From contig CM066923.1 of the NCBI GenBank assembly GCA_033964015.1, positions 24,812,168 through 24,876,167 of the forward strand: a DNA stretch of 64,000 nt. The letters are read 5' to 3'. Under the pieces are notes generated by a model. The model was not told the origin of the DNA, made no database searches, and was given only the letters and a program-made list of their open reading frames with translations. The DNA is from Scolanthus callimorphus. Its lineage: Eukaryota > Cnidaria > Anthozoa > Actiniaria > Edwardsiidae. Below, one piece after another: positions 30,997 through 41,054 of this stretch. The translations under genes were made by a program, and so were the position numbers. Position 1 is the stretch's first letter, and every line of letters begins with the position of its first letter.

Positions 30997-32439
30997 ATGG
31001 ATATGGATGCACTTTCAGAATACTTGACGGAACATGACGAAGATATTCAGTTACCTGATAAAGGAGAGGTTAGGAGAATTGAGCGTGCGATCGAAACATT
31101 TCTCAAAACCATCATGAACTCCGTGCAAGCAAAGGACCCCAGGTTGTACGGAAAATTAATACCAGTGGGGAGCTTTTATTCAGAGCTGAAGATAGGCCCC
31201 CCTGACGAATTCGACTTTATTTATGAGCTCCAAACGCTCGAAGAGGGAGTCGATTTTGAAGTGATGCCTTCTGGATTCAAAGGAATAAACAATCTATGGA
31301 AAACTCCGAGAGGACACCCTGGAAGAAGAAAAATCCTTGTCAAAAATCCTTCAAGGTTTTTACTAGAAAATGGTGAAGATCGAGATCCTGATATATGGCT
31401 GCATAGAATTGGTGGAGGAAGCCGGGCTGGTGATTCTGAGTACGTGATGCATCCTGTAGATGTGAAGAACTCATTATACAATGCGATATTTAGTGTTTTA
31501 CCAGAACTGGAGAAGTCGCTGCCTAGATATTTAACTTTAGACATGGGTCAGGAGTGTTCCTTTTTGTATGGGCCAGCTGTTACGCTTTTCTTCAAATGGG
31601 AGGGCAGGTTGTACAAGAACCTGAACATTTCGGTGGATATAACAGTTGCTGTTAAGGCAATGAATTGGGGGCCCCATTTTGACTTCTTGAAGCCAGACTA
31701 CATGGCCTCTGACAGCTTCATTAGAAGGATCTTAATCGAGGAAATCTCTCAAAATGGTTACCATTTAGTTCCACATATTTCCGACAGAGGCTACATTCAA
31801 TGGAAAATTTCGACGTCCTTCTTAGAAACAAGAGTACTTGCGAGGTTTCCTAGAAACTCAACTATAAAACGGCTAATCAGAATTGTGAAATCAGTTAAAA
31901 ATAAGCACTTGAAGTATAGACCAAATTATGACTTACTTAAGGACCAGACAGCTGCCAATGCTATCAAATTTTGGCAGTTTTATTCCGGGGAGGATTACGA
32001 TGAAAACTTTCACAACCTAGTTTCCTCGTACATGATAAAAACCTGCGTGTTTTCCTTGTGTGGTTTTGCTACATTTTCCGAGTGGAAAAACGCATCTCTT
32101 TCTACACTGTACTTGCTAGCCTTGGTGTTTTTGTACAAAGCTATTAATGAAGGTACTCTAACCAACGTTTTTATTTCATCCCAAAAATTGAACGTTCCAA
32201 CACACTTCAATATTTTGCCTGGATTTTATCAGTGTTTTCAAGAAGCTAATACTAGAATAAACCAGGATGTCCCCTTAGTAAGTACTGCCACGAAATATGA
32301 TTTGGAGAAACTAAGAAAAGAGCCTTATACAAAGCAGGCAGCCCTTACAATTTTCAGGGCCACAAGCAAACGCATTAATGAAGATTTCGCTATTCTATGG
32401 AACTCGAGACAAAATAAAACAATAGAGCAGATCAGATGA
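30997..32439 (+). CDS. cGAS-like receptor / Mab-21 domain nucleotidyltransferase
   Basis: An uninterrupted 480-residue single-exon reading frame. Residues 57-76 hold the nucleotidyltransferase core: GS at 58-59, then E71 and D73 (PPDEFDF). The third metal ligand is D214 in NISVDITVAV, after the Mab-21 signature YGPAVTLFF (191-199). The later part (WKISTSFLETRVL, then a Lys-rich helix near 290-310) matches the Mab-21 C-terminal lobe. With the triad intact, the expected activity is synthesis of a cyclic dinucleotide on binding a foreign nucleic acid, signalling through STING in the cytosol. That role is known for the family but the ligand and product are not visible here. I see no Zn-thumb Cys/His cluster as in vertebrate cGAS. 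The start chosen is the first ATG of the frame; an acceptor (TTTGACAG) at 30921-30928 suggests a spliced 5' UTR. Developmental Mab-21 proteins are the alternative, but they usually lack the catalytic residues. Confidence 0.82.
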   Translation: MDMDALSEYLTEHDEDIQLPDKGEVRRIERAIETFLKTIMNSVQAKDPRLYGKLIPVGSFYSELKIGPPDEFDFIYELQTLEEGVDFEVMPSGFKGINNLWKTPRGHPGRRKILVKNPSRFLLENGEDRDPDIWLHRIGGGSRAGDSEYVMHPVDVKNSLYNAIFSVLPELEKSLPRYLTLDMGQECSFLYGPAVTLFFKWEGRLYKNLNISVDITVAVKAMNWGPHFDFLKPDYMASDSFIRRILIEEISQNGYHLVPHISDRGYIQWKISTSFLETRVLARFPRNSTIKRLIRIVKSVKNKHLKYRPNYDLLKDQTAANAIKFWQFYSGEDYDENFHNLVSSYMIKTCVFSLCGFATFSEWKNASLSTLYLLALVFLYKAINEGTLTNVFISSQKLNVPTHFNILPGFYQCFQEANTRINQDVPLVSTATKYDLEKLRKEPYTKQAALTIFRATSKRINEDFAILWNSRQNKTIEQIR

Positions 32440-32760
32440 TTGTATAGACAACTAAATGCAAAGTAAATACACTTTGCTTATCAGAAACCTATGAATTGCT
32501 AACCAATCAGGAGGCGAAGTAATGACGACTTGTGTTTAGTCGTCAACCCAAGAAAACACTTACGATTGCAGGACTAAACACAAGTAATCATTTGTTTGGT
32601 ATAACTTTTTTGCAATTGCAGAACAATTGAAACGAAGTGGTGCATCAATTCGTTAGAAATCCCCTATCGTTTAAACTTTAACATATCGAATCATTGTCGT
32701 TTTTGCTAAAAGCATTTGGGAGGACTGGGTCGAGTCACGCGCGGGCTAGCTATGAGCTAT

Positions 32761-33463
32761 TTAAGGTTACTGAGAACCTTCGCGCCCGTCCTCGGAAAAA
32801 AAATCATACTCGTCCTTAGTTTAACCAAAACATGTCAACCTATATATCGTTTGAAAGCTTATAGAATGGACTAGCAGGCTATGGCAAAAAGAAGTAACTT
32901 TTTATTAAACATAATTTTTTTAAAGCTTTTATAAAAAAATTGAGTGTGACATTTTCAAGAGCTATCGCCGTCGAACTGCTTGACCTTGACTCCCAAGAAA
33001 CACAGCGTTTTAATCCTTAAAGGTGTTTCTCAAAAACCGTGTCTGCGTTTTTTAAAATTTTGTTTACTTCAAAAGTTATGATTTTTCTAAATTTTTAGAG
33101 CGTGAAAATTCTATAAAATTTGACCTTGGAAATTTAAAAGTTCCATAACTTTTGAACAACGCAAAATTTAAAAAAACGCAGACACGGTTTTTGAGAAACA
33201 CCATTAAGGATTAAAACAATGTTTTACTTGGGAGTCAAGGTCAAGCAGTTCGGCAGCGATAGCTCTTGAAAGTGTCACACCCACATTTTTAATAAAACCT
33301 TCAAAAAAATTCTGTTTATCAAAAAGTTATTTCTTTTTGTCATAGTCTGCTAGTACATGTTATAAGCTTTCCAACGATATATAGGTTGACACGTTTTGGT
33401 TAAACTAAAGAGTTGTATGATTTTTTTTCCGAGTACGTGCGCGAAGGTTCTCAGTAACCTTAA
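32761..33463. mobile_element. piggyBac-like palindromic MITE with TTAA ends
   Basis: TTAAGGTTACTGAGAACCTT at 32761 and its complement ending TTAA at 33463. The whole 700 bp is a long inverted repeat (TTGACCTTGACTCCCAAG and ACTTGGGAGTCAAGGTCAA near the middle). TTAA is the piggyBac target. Confidence 0.65.
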
Positions 33464-35369
33464 GCGTAGCTACCAAGCCAAAATGGCGGACAGATCGAGA
33501 ACTACGAGTCTCTGTCGGGGGCACACAACGAGCACCCGCTCCTTAAATGTGTTTAAAAGGCTACTTTTGGTGTTTGCGGGTGTTTCTGTTCAGTAAAAAA
33601 TGGGTTTTATAAGTTGCATGGAAACATTTCTGTTCCTTTTCCCAGCAGAACCACATCTCAATTTATTTCCCAGCCAGCAACGTTGTTGCCAGCCAGGAGA
33701 TTAAAATCGAGAAATTGGGATTGTCGATCGTCATTTGATAAAAATAACCACGGAAAAAAGGAAGAAAGATAGCATTGTTTTCCAGCAACGAGGAAATAGC
33801 AGAAAATTATCGCCACACATAATTTTTTCTTCAAAAACATTTTCCCAGCAGATCTCTTTGTCAAAATTTTTTCAGCCAGCAAGAGAAAGGGCTGCGGAAC
33901 AGATATTTTACGGAACAGATCCGTTTCGCGCACATGTCCTCTGTAATGTTCCTGCAAGCTTTCATTCACATTTACCGTTTTCTTGCTACTTGCCGAAATT
34001 CTTATCAAAAGAGGATCTTCTGTCACTTCCTTCTAAGGTAAATGATTTCAAATTTAATATGGTTTTGGCCGATATCATTATTTCTACGAATGTGCTACGA
34101 ATCCCTTCCAGAACGTCTGGTTTGATCCGCCCAAGGTCGTAGCCAATTATGGCGGCTTCTTTTCCGAAATCTTTTTCTTCTGTTTGGTGTGCCGGGGGCA
34201 GTTTTGGAGTTTTCAATAGACATTCGACGCGGCAAACAATTGATGCTGAACTTTTTTTTCGATGCTGAACTTGGTTTTAGCGTGACGTCAACGCCGAGAG
34301 GTAAATATCAGAGTCACGTTATAAGCAGGTCGTATGCAAAAATTGGCCTTGGTGCCACCTCTGTAGTTCCGTTACTATGTGCAAATACGAAAGTGAAAGA
34401 GGAAGTGTGCTTGTTGGGCCTTTACTTTTTGACGGGAAAAATATCCGAGAAATGTTTCCCGTAGCGTGACGGTATTTAGCTCAGATTGATCACACCAGAT
34501 CGTTATTAATCAGGAAATGGGAAGATCTGCCCGATTTGCAGAAACCATTCGATTTAAACAAGAGTAAAGGTGAGTTGAAGGCTTGTTGAGTGTAAAATAT
34601 TCTATTGTCCTTGTTTACATCATTAAATCAGACATTTAGCGGGATAGTGTCCACAAGCACCAAGTGTGCAATGCCAAGTTTCCTTCGCTGGTATTCATTC
34701 GCCTCAGCTTCAAAATAACGCTATGCTCGGTCCATTTTATTTGAACTTTGTTCGTTCGTAGCTATGTAGTTGGTAGGTCTAGGATGCACGGTTTTGGATT
34801 TCCAGGTTTTCTAACCCGGCCCAGCTTTCTGCTTGTGAACATATTATAAAAGCGGGGTTATATCGCGACTAAAACTACGACCCATTATTTGTTCTCATTG
34901 TTATAGAGCTTTGCATGATATGAATAAAAGTTATCATGTGAAGTGAACAACATTTTATAGAAACCATTCTGCAGTTTTGCGCGCGTTTTGTGAGAAAATT
35001 TGCGTTTTGTTGTGGCTCACTTGCAACTGATTTATCCTCATGAAGGAAAATTTATTCAAAGGTTAATTGTTTACTGTGCGTACTGCAGTTACTGGAGGTT
35101 ATCAATCACTTTCATTGAACCTTAAAAACTCTATCAATAAACTGACGTTCGTTCTTCAGCAGCGTGTTCTAAATTTGGCAGACAGATATTTTCGAGATAT
35201 TATTATAGCGAGCGATTTGACTTTTCTTAGCTTCTTTTTTCCTTTTCATAGATTTATTTTCTGAAGAAAAAAAAAGCCAGCAAATCCGTTTATTAATAAA
35301 ATACACCTTGCAGTCGGAAGACAGGATTACGTGGTGAATTTAAAATATTTACATGCAATGGCTTATAAT
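33464..35369. other. Intergenic stretch between the cGAS-like gene and the TPR-CHAT gene
   Basis: Contains the word CAGCCAGCAA several times (33669, 33868, 35271) and a 135-codon frame at 33735-34142 with no family signature and no splice support. CTTCTAAG|GTAAAT at 34037 resembles a donor, so a non-coding transcript is possible. Nothing firm. Confidence 0.4.
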
Positions 35370-35545
35370 GAATGATGTTTCAAACAATCTGGCTCCAGCT
35401 TTGATACAAAATTTGTTTACAAAAAACAAGTGCACTGCCACAATACGTGATAAGTTTTATCAAGATTCCCTCAAAATTAGAAATCCGAGAAGATCTACAC
35501 CATTCATTTGGAATTCATGTCTCTTATCTTAACGTACACAATTAA
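35370..35545 (+). mobile_element. Possible LINE 3' coding remnant
   Basis: A frame with stops at both sides reads NNLAPALIQNLFTKNK, then RDKFYQDSLKIRNPRRSTPF and IWNS before a stop. The RNPR...S...F(I)WNS ending resembles LINE reverse transcriptase C-termini. Weak evidence. Confidence 0.3.
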
Positions 35546-35681
35546 AATAAAAGTAATTTAAAACTGAAGTAAATGAAGGACGAACCACTGACAGACTCAA
35601 CCGGCCGTTGGTTTACGCTGGACCAATTAACGGTCTAGCCGACAGTAAGATTAATAAAATTTAAAATAAGAAAAGTCGGCG

Positions 35682-35765
35682 TTACAACGTAGTTGTATTT
35701 TAGTACAATTACAGTGCGTAGTTGTATTTTAGTACAATTGTACGTAGTTGTATTTTAGTACAATA
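35682..35765. repeat. Short tandem repeat GTAGTTGTATTTTAGTACAA, three units
   Basis: Three units spaced about 26-31 bases apart; each contains the palindrome-like TTGTA...TACAA. Confidence 0.75.
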
Positions 35766-36134
35766 TTACGGCTGGCCAACATGCATTCTTCAGTCAGGTA
35801 CTGTGAATACGTAATGGCATGTTAGGACTCATTTTTTTTATAAGGTGAAACGTGATACAATAAAAATGATGATGATGATGACGTTTGTGATATGACACTA
35901 GATAAGAGGTATAAGTGAGTAACTCTAAGAAAGGATAAACAAGATCATAATCTAAAACGAGACGAGACGATAATTCATTTGAGATTATCTTGTATTTTCT
36001 TTTAAAGTCTGCCACCCAATTCAGATCATGTGATGATTCCTTTGGGTGGTGAGAATAATATATAGATTTAGCCACTGGCTAAAAGTGGAGCTCCCGGTTA
36101 CATTTTCGTAATGAGACAAAAGGTTGCCATTGTT

Positions 36135-36600
36135 ACCGTCATACCACATGACCAAACGCTTGCACCCCCTTGCCACTTAATAATTTTGCCCAAGTTTGGT
36201 TCTCTGAGGTTCATTTCTCCCCAAGATATAAACCTTTTCTCGTTTTATTGATGACATCATACCACGTTACAATGCAGTTGCACCCCCCTTGTCACTTAGA
36301 TAACCTCACTAAGTTTGGTTGTCTGAGGTTTCATCCCTTCCCAAAATAAAAACCTTATCTCGTTTAATGACGTCATCGACGAAGTCATTCCACGTGACCA
36401 CGCAGTTGCAGCCCCCCTTGCGAGCTTGCCACTAATAAGAAAACTTCTCCCAAGTTCGGTTGCTCGAGGTTCATCCCTTCCTAAGATATAGACCTTTCCT
36501 CGTTTGATGACGTCATCGATGACGTCATACCACGTGACTAAGCAGTTGCACTAACTTCGCCCAAGTTTGGTTGTCTGAGGTTCATCCCTTCCCATGATGT
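36135..36600. repeat. Tandem repeat of about 120 bp, four units, with CRE and E-box sites
   Basis: Units share CAAGTTTGGTTGTCTGAGG, TTCATCCCTTCCCAAGATAT and a motif block TGACGTCAT...CCACGTGAC. Perfect TGACGTCA occurs at 36368-36375, 36508-36515 and 36520-36527; CACGTG at 36391-36396 and 36531-36536. The array ends 300 bases upstream of the TPR-CHAT start and could act as a promoter-proximal element for it; this is inferred from position and motifs. Confidence 0.6.
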
Positions 36601-36914
36601 CCCCGATATATACCTTTTTATAGCTCCGCTATAAAACTGGTGGGTTGCCTGTGCGACGACGGACGGACACACAACCGGACGTCCATAACAGAATTGGTCG
36701 ATGCATATACACTTTTGTTTTGTTTTGCTATGGGGCTCCGCTAACAATTGTAAACCCCAAGGAATGATCTCATGATTTGAATCGGCTACAACAAAAAGGA
36801 ACACTGTTAGCCGATTTTGTCTATTATGTATAAATATGAAGTCATCGTTAATGTTTTACACATTTGATTTAACATACATTCCATAGTAAACCGTGTCAAA
36901 GTTGAGCAACCAGG

Positions 36915-39900
36915 ATGGATGATGATAAGCCAGCGAGCTCTAGAATCAACTGGTCAGCAGTGTCCCGGATCTACCATAACCTCCCTGTGATATGGTTCTT
37001 CTTGATGACATTGGCAGATATCAATAAACAGTTCACACCATACGAACTCATTAATCTGTACAAAGTGTGTTGGGATATCGTGTGGTTGCTACAGAATGAA
37101 GAGATGAAGAAATTCTTGTTGAATGGTTTGGGAAAAGTGTATAAAAGAATCAGGCGATTTAACAGTGCGCTGGAATGTTTTAACCAGGTGCTAGAAATGA
37201 ATGAAAGCACAGGGAACTTTATACACCAACAAGAGGCTTATAATGGCATCGGTAGCGTGTACACGACTCTCAGGAAATACGAAGAGGCGATACAATGCTA
37301 CGAGAAAGCCTTACAGATATACCAACAAACAGGAGACTTGGCAGGGGAGGGAGACACGCTTATCAAAATTGGTAACGCACACTTGGCACAAGATAATTAT
37401 GATGAAGCAATTACATATTTCGAGAAGTCCTTACAGATCTGTAGAAGGATAGGTTTACCGGGAGGAGAGGGAAGAGCACTGAATAACATTGGTATCCTCT
37501 ACGAGTCCCGTGGGGAATACGAGGAAGCCATTAAGTGCTACGAGGAATCCCTACAGATGCTCAAACAAACAGGTGATTTGGCAGGGGTAGGGAAGACGCT
37601 GCATAATATTGGTGATGTGCATCAGTCTCGTGGGAAATATGAAGATGCCATTAATAGCTACAACGATGCTTTAAAGATACTCAGACTTGCAGGAGATTTG
37701 TCAGGGCAGGGCAAGGCGCTGAATAGCACTGGCAACGTGTACCAGTTTCTTGGGGAATTTGACGAGGCAATGAAGAGTTACAACGGCGCCTTAAAGATAT
37801 CCCGCAAAACAGGTGACTTGGCAGGAGAAGGAAACGCTCTTAATAACATTGGCATCGTGCATCAATCACGCAAGGAGCATGGAAAGGCGACAGAGTGCTT
37901 TAAGAACGCCTTACAGATATTTCGAGGTACACGTGACATGGCAGGAGAGGGAAAGGCGCTACATAGTATTGGTAACGTGCACCATCTTCTTGGGAAGTAT
38001 GAAGAGGCAGCGAAGTTCTACAAAGAATCCTTATATATATTCCGTCAAACAGGTGACTTGGTAGGAGAGGGGAAGGCGTTGATTAACATTGGCATCGTGC
38101 ACGAGAACCATGGGGAAGACGATAAGGCCGTCAAGTACTCGAAAGATGCCTTGCAGATTTATAGAGAAACAGGCCAATTGCTAGAAGAGGCAAAGACGTG
38201 TAATAATTTAGGTATCCTATTAATATCTACCCATGATCTGGATGCTGCAGAAAATCATCTAAGGGAGAGCATCTCTTGTCATGAAAGGATTTTTTCCATG
38301 CTAAGCAAACACTGCCCGTCCAAAGTATCCATTGTTGATACCTATATCACAACTTATCAGATGTTGACTTGTGTTTTGCTCGCTCTGGGGAAATACAATG
38401 AAGCTTTGTTGACATCCGAAAGTCGGCGGTCCCAAGCACTGAGAGATGAACTTCTTGATAAATACGGATTGTCAAGTCCAGCCGCACATTATGAAGATTT
38501 GGACTTATTAATAAGCAGCAGCAGCTCCATTTTTGTGACATACTTTCTTTTTCCGTTCTCACGTCTCTTCATTTTTTTATCATCCAGCATCAATGAAGTA
38601 ACCGTAGAGTGGTCGTCGAAGGATGACTTTATACGGAGGGACTCAAAGGATGAACAAGACTCAGAATTGCAAACGGTAATTTCTTCGTATGTGAAACGCC
38701 TGATTAAACACGCCAATGAATATCTGCGCGAGAATCGCGACAACACTTTCGAAGACAGGTCTCTGGGTCAGACTGAGCGGAAAGTCTCCTTCTATGAGAA
38801 GGTGAGAGGAGACATGACAATGCCGCTCGAAAAGATCTTTAAGGAGTTACTTTTTCTCACGGAGGAACCCACAGAACAGAGAAACGACGTTGGCACTGGT
38901 ACCGGCGCATCGGCAGAAAAACATGATGATCCGAAATACGAGAGTCAGGTTTCTTCATCTTCTGGAATGAATATGTTGGGCGAAGAACATGGACACGTAA
39001 TCGATACAGCTCCAAAGCATTTGGAAACTACTTCTGATGGTGATGAGGTTATGAATGATCTATACAAATTGTTGATTGCTCCGATTGAAGATCAACTCGT
39101 CCAATCTGAAATAACGATCATTCCGGACGGTCCGCTGTTCTTCGTTCCATTTGCCGCATTACAGGCACCAAGTGGGCAGTACCTCTCGGAAACCAAGCGC
39201 ATTCGTATCGGCCCTTCACTTTCGACTCTGAAGATCCTAAAGGAGTACCCAGTCGAGAAGCAAAGTACAACAGGGGCTTTGATCGTCGGGGACCCTCGCG
39301 TGGAAAATGTCATGTGGGACGGAGAGTTCTGTGAGAAGCCATTTGACAACCTCCCTCATGCATGCAATGAAGCCCTCCAAATAGCGTGCCTACTTCATGT
39401 GAAACCTTTGATTCGCTCTGCTGCCACTAAACCGGTCGTCATGAGCCAGCTACGAGAGGGTGTGGCTCTGATCCACTTTGCGACGCACGGGGACGGGGAT
39501 ATTGGAAAGTTGCTTCTCGCACCAGCACCACGTGACGATAACACCGTGCCTGCAGAGATAGACTACTTGTTATCAATGGAAGAGATCAGCTCGTGTAACA
39601 TTAACGCACAGCTTGTGGTGCTCAGCGGCTGCCATACTGGAACTGGAGAGATCAGGGCGGAGGGAGTCATGAGCTTGGCACGTGCCTTCCTGGTGGCAGG
39701 AGCACGCTCAGTGCTGGCAACGTTATGGGAGGCTAGCGACGAAGGCACGCTGTACTTTATGAACTCTTTCTATCGCCACCTAACAAGCGGGAAGAGCGCG
39801 TGTACCAGCTTACAGGAGGCCATGCGAGAGATGAGAGAGGACCCAGAATTTAGTCATTGGGCTTACTGGGCGCCATTTTTTATCATCGGACATGACGTCA

Positions 39901-39932
39901 CACCATTTGGTGGAAGTGACGTCACTACTTAA
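36915..39932 (+). CDS. TPR-CHAT protein (tetratricopeptide repeats with caspase-like CHAT domain)
   Basis: A single open frame of 1005 residues. Residues 61-106 hold a first divergent TPR. From 107 to about 465 run nine 40-residue TPRs with the consensus xALxNIGxVxxxxGxYEEAIxxYxxALxI and the linker TGDLAGEG. Another TPR-like pair lies near 480-520. A hydrophobic linker (about 530-560) is followed by an acidic low-complexity stretch (about 580-690). The CHAT domain (about 695-995) has IPDGPLFFVPFAAL, then HFATHGD with the likely catalytic H858, and LSGCHTG with the catalytic C906, then ARAFLVAGARSVLATLW. Both active-site residues are present, so a working clan CD protease is likely. Bacterial TPR-CHAT proteins act in defence (Craspase cleaves a partner protein); animal members are poorly known and numerous in cnidarians. 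The first ATG, in GGATGGATG after a possible acceptor (AACCAG), is taken as start. Substrate unknown. Confidence 0.88.
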   Translation: MDDDKPASSRINWSAVSRIYHNLPVIWFFLMTLADINKQFTPYELINLYKVCWDIVWLLQNEEMKKFLLNGLGKVYKRIRRFNSALECFNQVLEMNESTGNFIHQQEAYNGIGSVYTTLRKYEEAIQCYEKALQIYQQTGDLAGEGDTLIKIGNAHLAQDNYDEAITYFEKSLQICRRIGLPGGEGRALNNIGILYESRGEYEEAIKCYEESLQMLKQTGDLAGVGKTLHNIGDVHQSRGKYEDAINSYNDALKILRLAGDLSGQGKALNSTGNVYQFLGEFDEAMKSYNGALKISRKTGDLAGEGNALNNIGIVHQSRKEHGKATECFKNALQIFRGTRDMAGEGKALHSIGNVHHLLGKYEEAAKFYKESLYIFRQTGDLVGEGKALINIGIVHENHGEDDKAVKYSKDALQIYRETGQLLEEAKTCNNLGILLISTHDLDAAENHLRESISCHERIFSMLSKHCPSKVSIVDTYITTYQMLTCVLLALGKYNEALLTSESRRSQALRDELLDKYGLSSPAAHYEDLDLLISSSSSIFVTYFLFPFSRLFIFLSSSINEVTVEWSSKDDFIRRDSKDEQDSELQTVISSYVKRLIKHANEYLRENRDNTFEDRSLGQTERKVSFYEKVRGDMTMPLEKIFKELLFLTEEPTEQRNDVGTGTGASAEKHDDPKYESQVSSSSGMNMLGEEHGHVIDTAPKHLETTSDGDEVMNDLYKLLIAPIEDQLVQSEITIIPDGPLFFVPFAALQAPSGQYLSETKRIRIGPSLSTLKILKEYPVEKQSTTGALIVGDPRVENVMWDGEFCEKPFDNLPHACNEALQIACLLHVKPLIRSAATKPVVMSQLREGVALIHFATHGDGDIGKLLLAPAPRDDNTVPAEIDYLLSMEEISSCNINAQLVVLSGCHTGTGEIRAEGVMSLARAFLVAGARSVLATLWEASDEGTLYFMNSFYRHLTSGKSACTSLQEAMREMREDPEFSHWAYWAPFFIIGHDVTPFGGSDVTT

Positions 39933-40199
39933 GTAGACTGTGCTATTAATCTAGTCCACAGAGCCTTCGATCGTCTCGCCAGCGAATGGATTGAGCTTTG
40001 AACTTTATTGTACATTTTATAGTTACAAACAAAAATACCACATGCCCGAAAATAGCATACGACTAATCTTGGCGGGTAAAGAGGTGAAACAGGCTCAACA
40101 GGGAAAAAAGAGAAATGACGAACAAAGCTAAACTAGCTAAACTAGTGTGTGATACACAACAACTATCATCTTTCTGTAAAACTTAAAATAATAATTGAA

Positions 40200-40440
40200 A
40201 CTTTACTGTGCGACTACGTCAAGCGGGCCATTTTGTAAGAAGTTAGCCAATCAGAAAGCGATTACAGAACAAAGGATCTTGACTTTCTTAAGATCTCAGA
40301 CATCAAAATATTCGTTTTTCTCTAGTGTGAAAACTATGAGCAGAAATAATATCAAAACACTTAATTAGCGATTAAATTTTAGCTATTAAATTGTAGCTAT
40401 TGTGAAACTATGAGCAGAAATAAAAGCTGACAATTGTTTA
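40200..40440. mobile_element. Partial copy of the ACTGTGCGACTACGTC MITE
   Basis: Carries the left end ACTGTGCGACTACGTCAAGC and the body with AATCAGAAAGCGATTACAGA; the far end is decayed. Confidence 0.5.
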
Positions 40441-40489
40441 AAATTACAATTGTTTGAAATTGTTTCCACTAACAACCTTCTTGTCCAAA

Positions 40490-40810
40490 CGTTTCCCAGC
40501 CAGCAAAAGCCTGGTTTCCATATGTCTCAGCTGTCGTGGACGAACTTGCAAATGTGTTCTAAGACAGCTGCAACATGGAAACCGGGATCGTAGCCGTCGC
40601 GAAACTCCAGTTGCAGTTGTCGCAGAGATAGAACACGGGCGATTCCTGCAAGACGATTTGCTGCAGTCGCAAGAGTCGCAGCGTGTTGCAGAAGTTGCGA
40701 ACGCCACCGGTTTCCATATGTTGTGCAGCTGTCGTAGAACAACTTTGTTCACGATACATAGCTATTGCAAAACAAGTTTGTCCAGGACAGCTGCAATATC
40801 TCACCGTTTA
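40490..40810. repeat. Dispersed repeat with TTTCCATATG / AGCTGTC words
   Basis: TGGTTTCCATATG near 40511 and 40709, AGCTGTCGT near 40527 and 40727 and GACAGCTGCAA near 40563 and 40786 show internal direct and inverted duplication. No coding sense seen. Confidence 0.4.
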
Positions 40811-41054
40811 CGAAAGAAAAATGCACGATGTCGCATCCTATCACTCTCATAGCTCCGGTCAACACTACGGTAAACGCTATCCGGCGACTCGAGGTAATCT
40901 TCAGCCAATCACTTTCATGATTTCACAAGTAAAATGCGTTGATCTCTCTTTTCGTCTCCAATTACAGACACAGAGGATCTAGCACAGAGAAAACTACGTC
41001 CAAACACTCAGACTCTTCTTCGAGGAAACGACTTTATTTTTCCAAATATGATAT

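Noticed and set aside
31221..31544. Minus-strand frame inside the cGAS-like gene
   Set aside because: Shadow of the conserved nucleotidyltransferase frame.
33735..34142. 135-codon plus frame
   Set aside because: Compositionally ordinary, overlapped by a similar minus frame, with no known motif.
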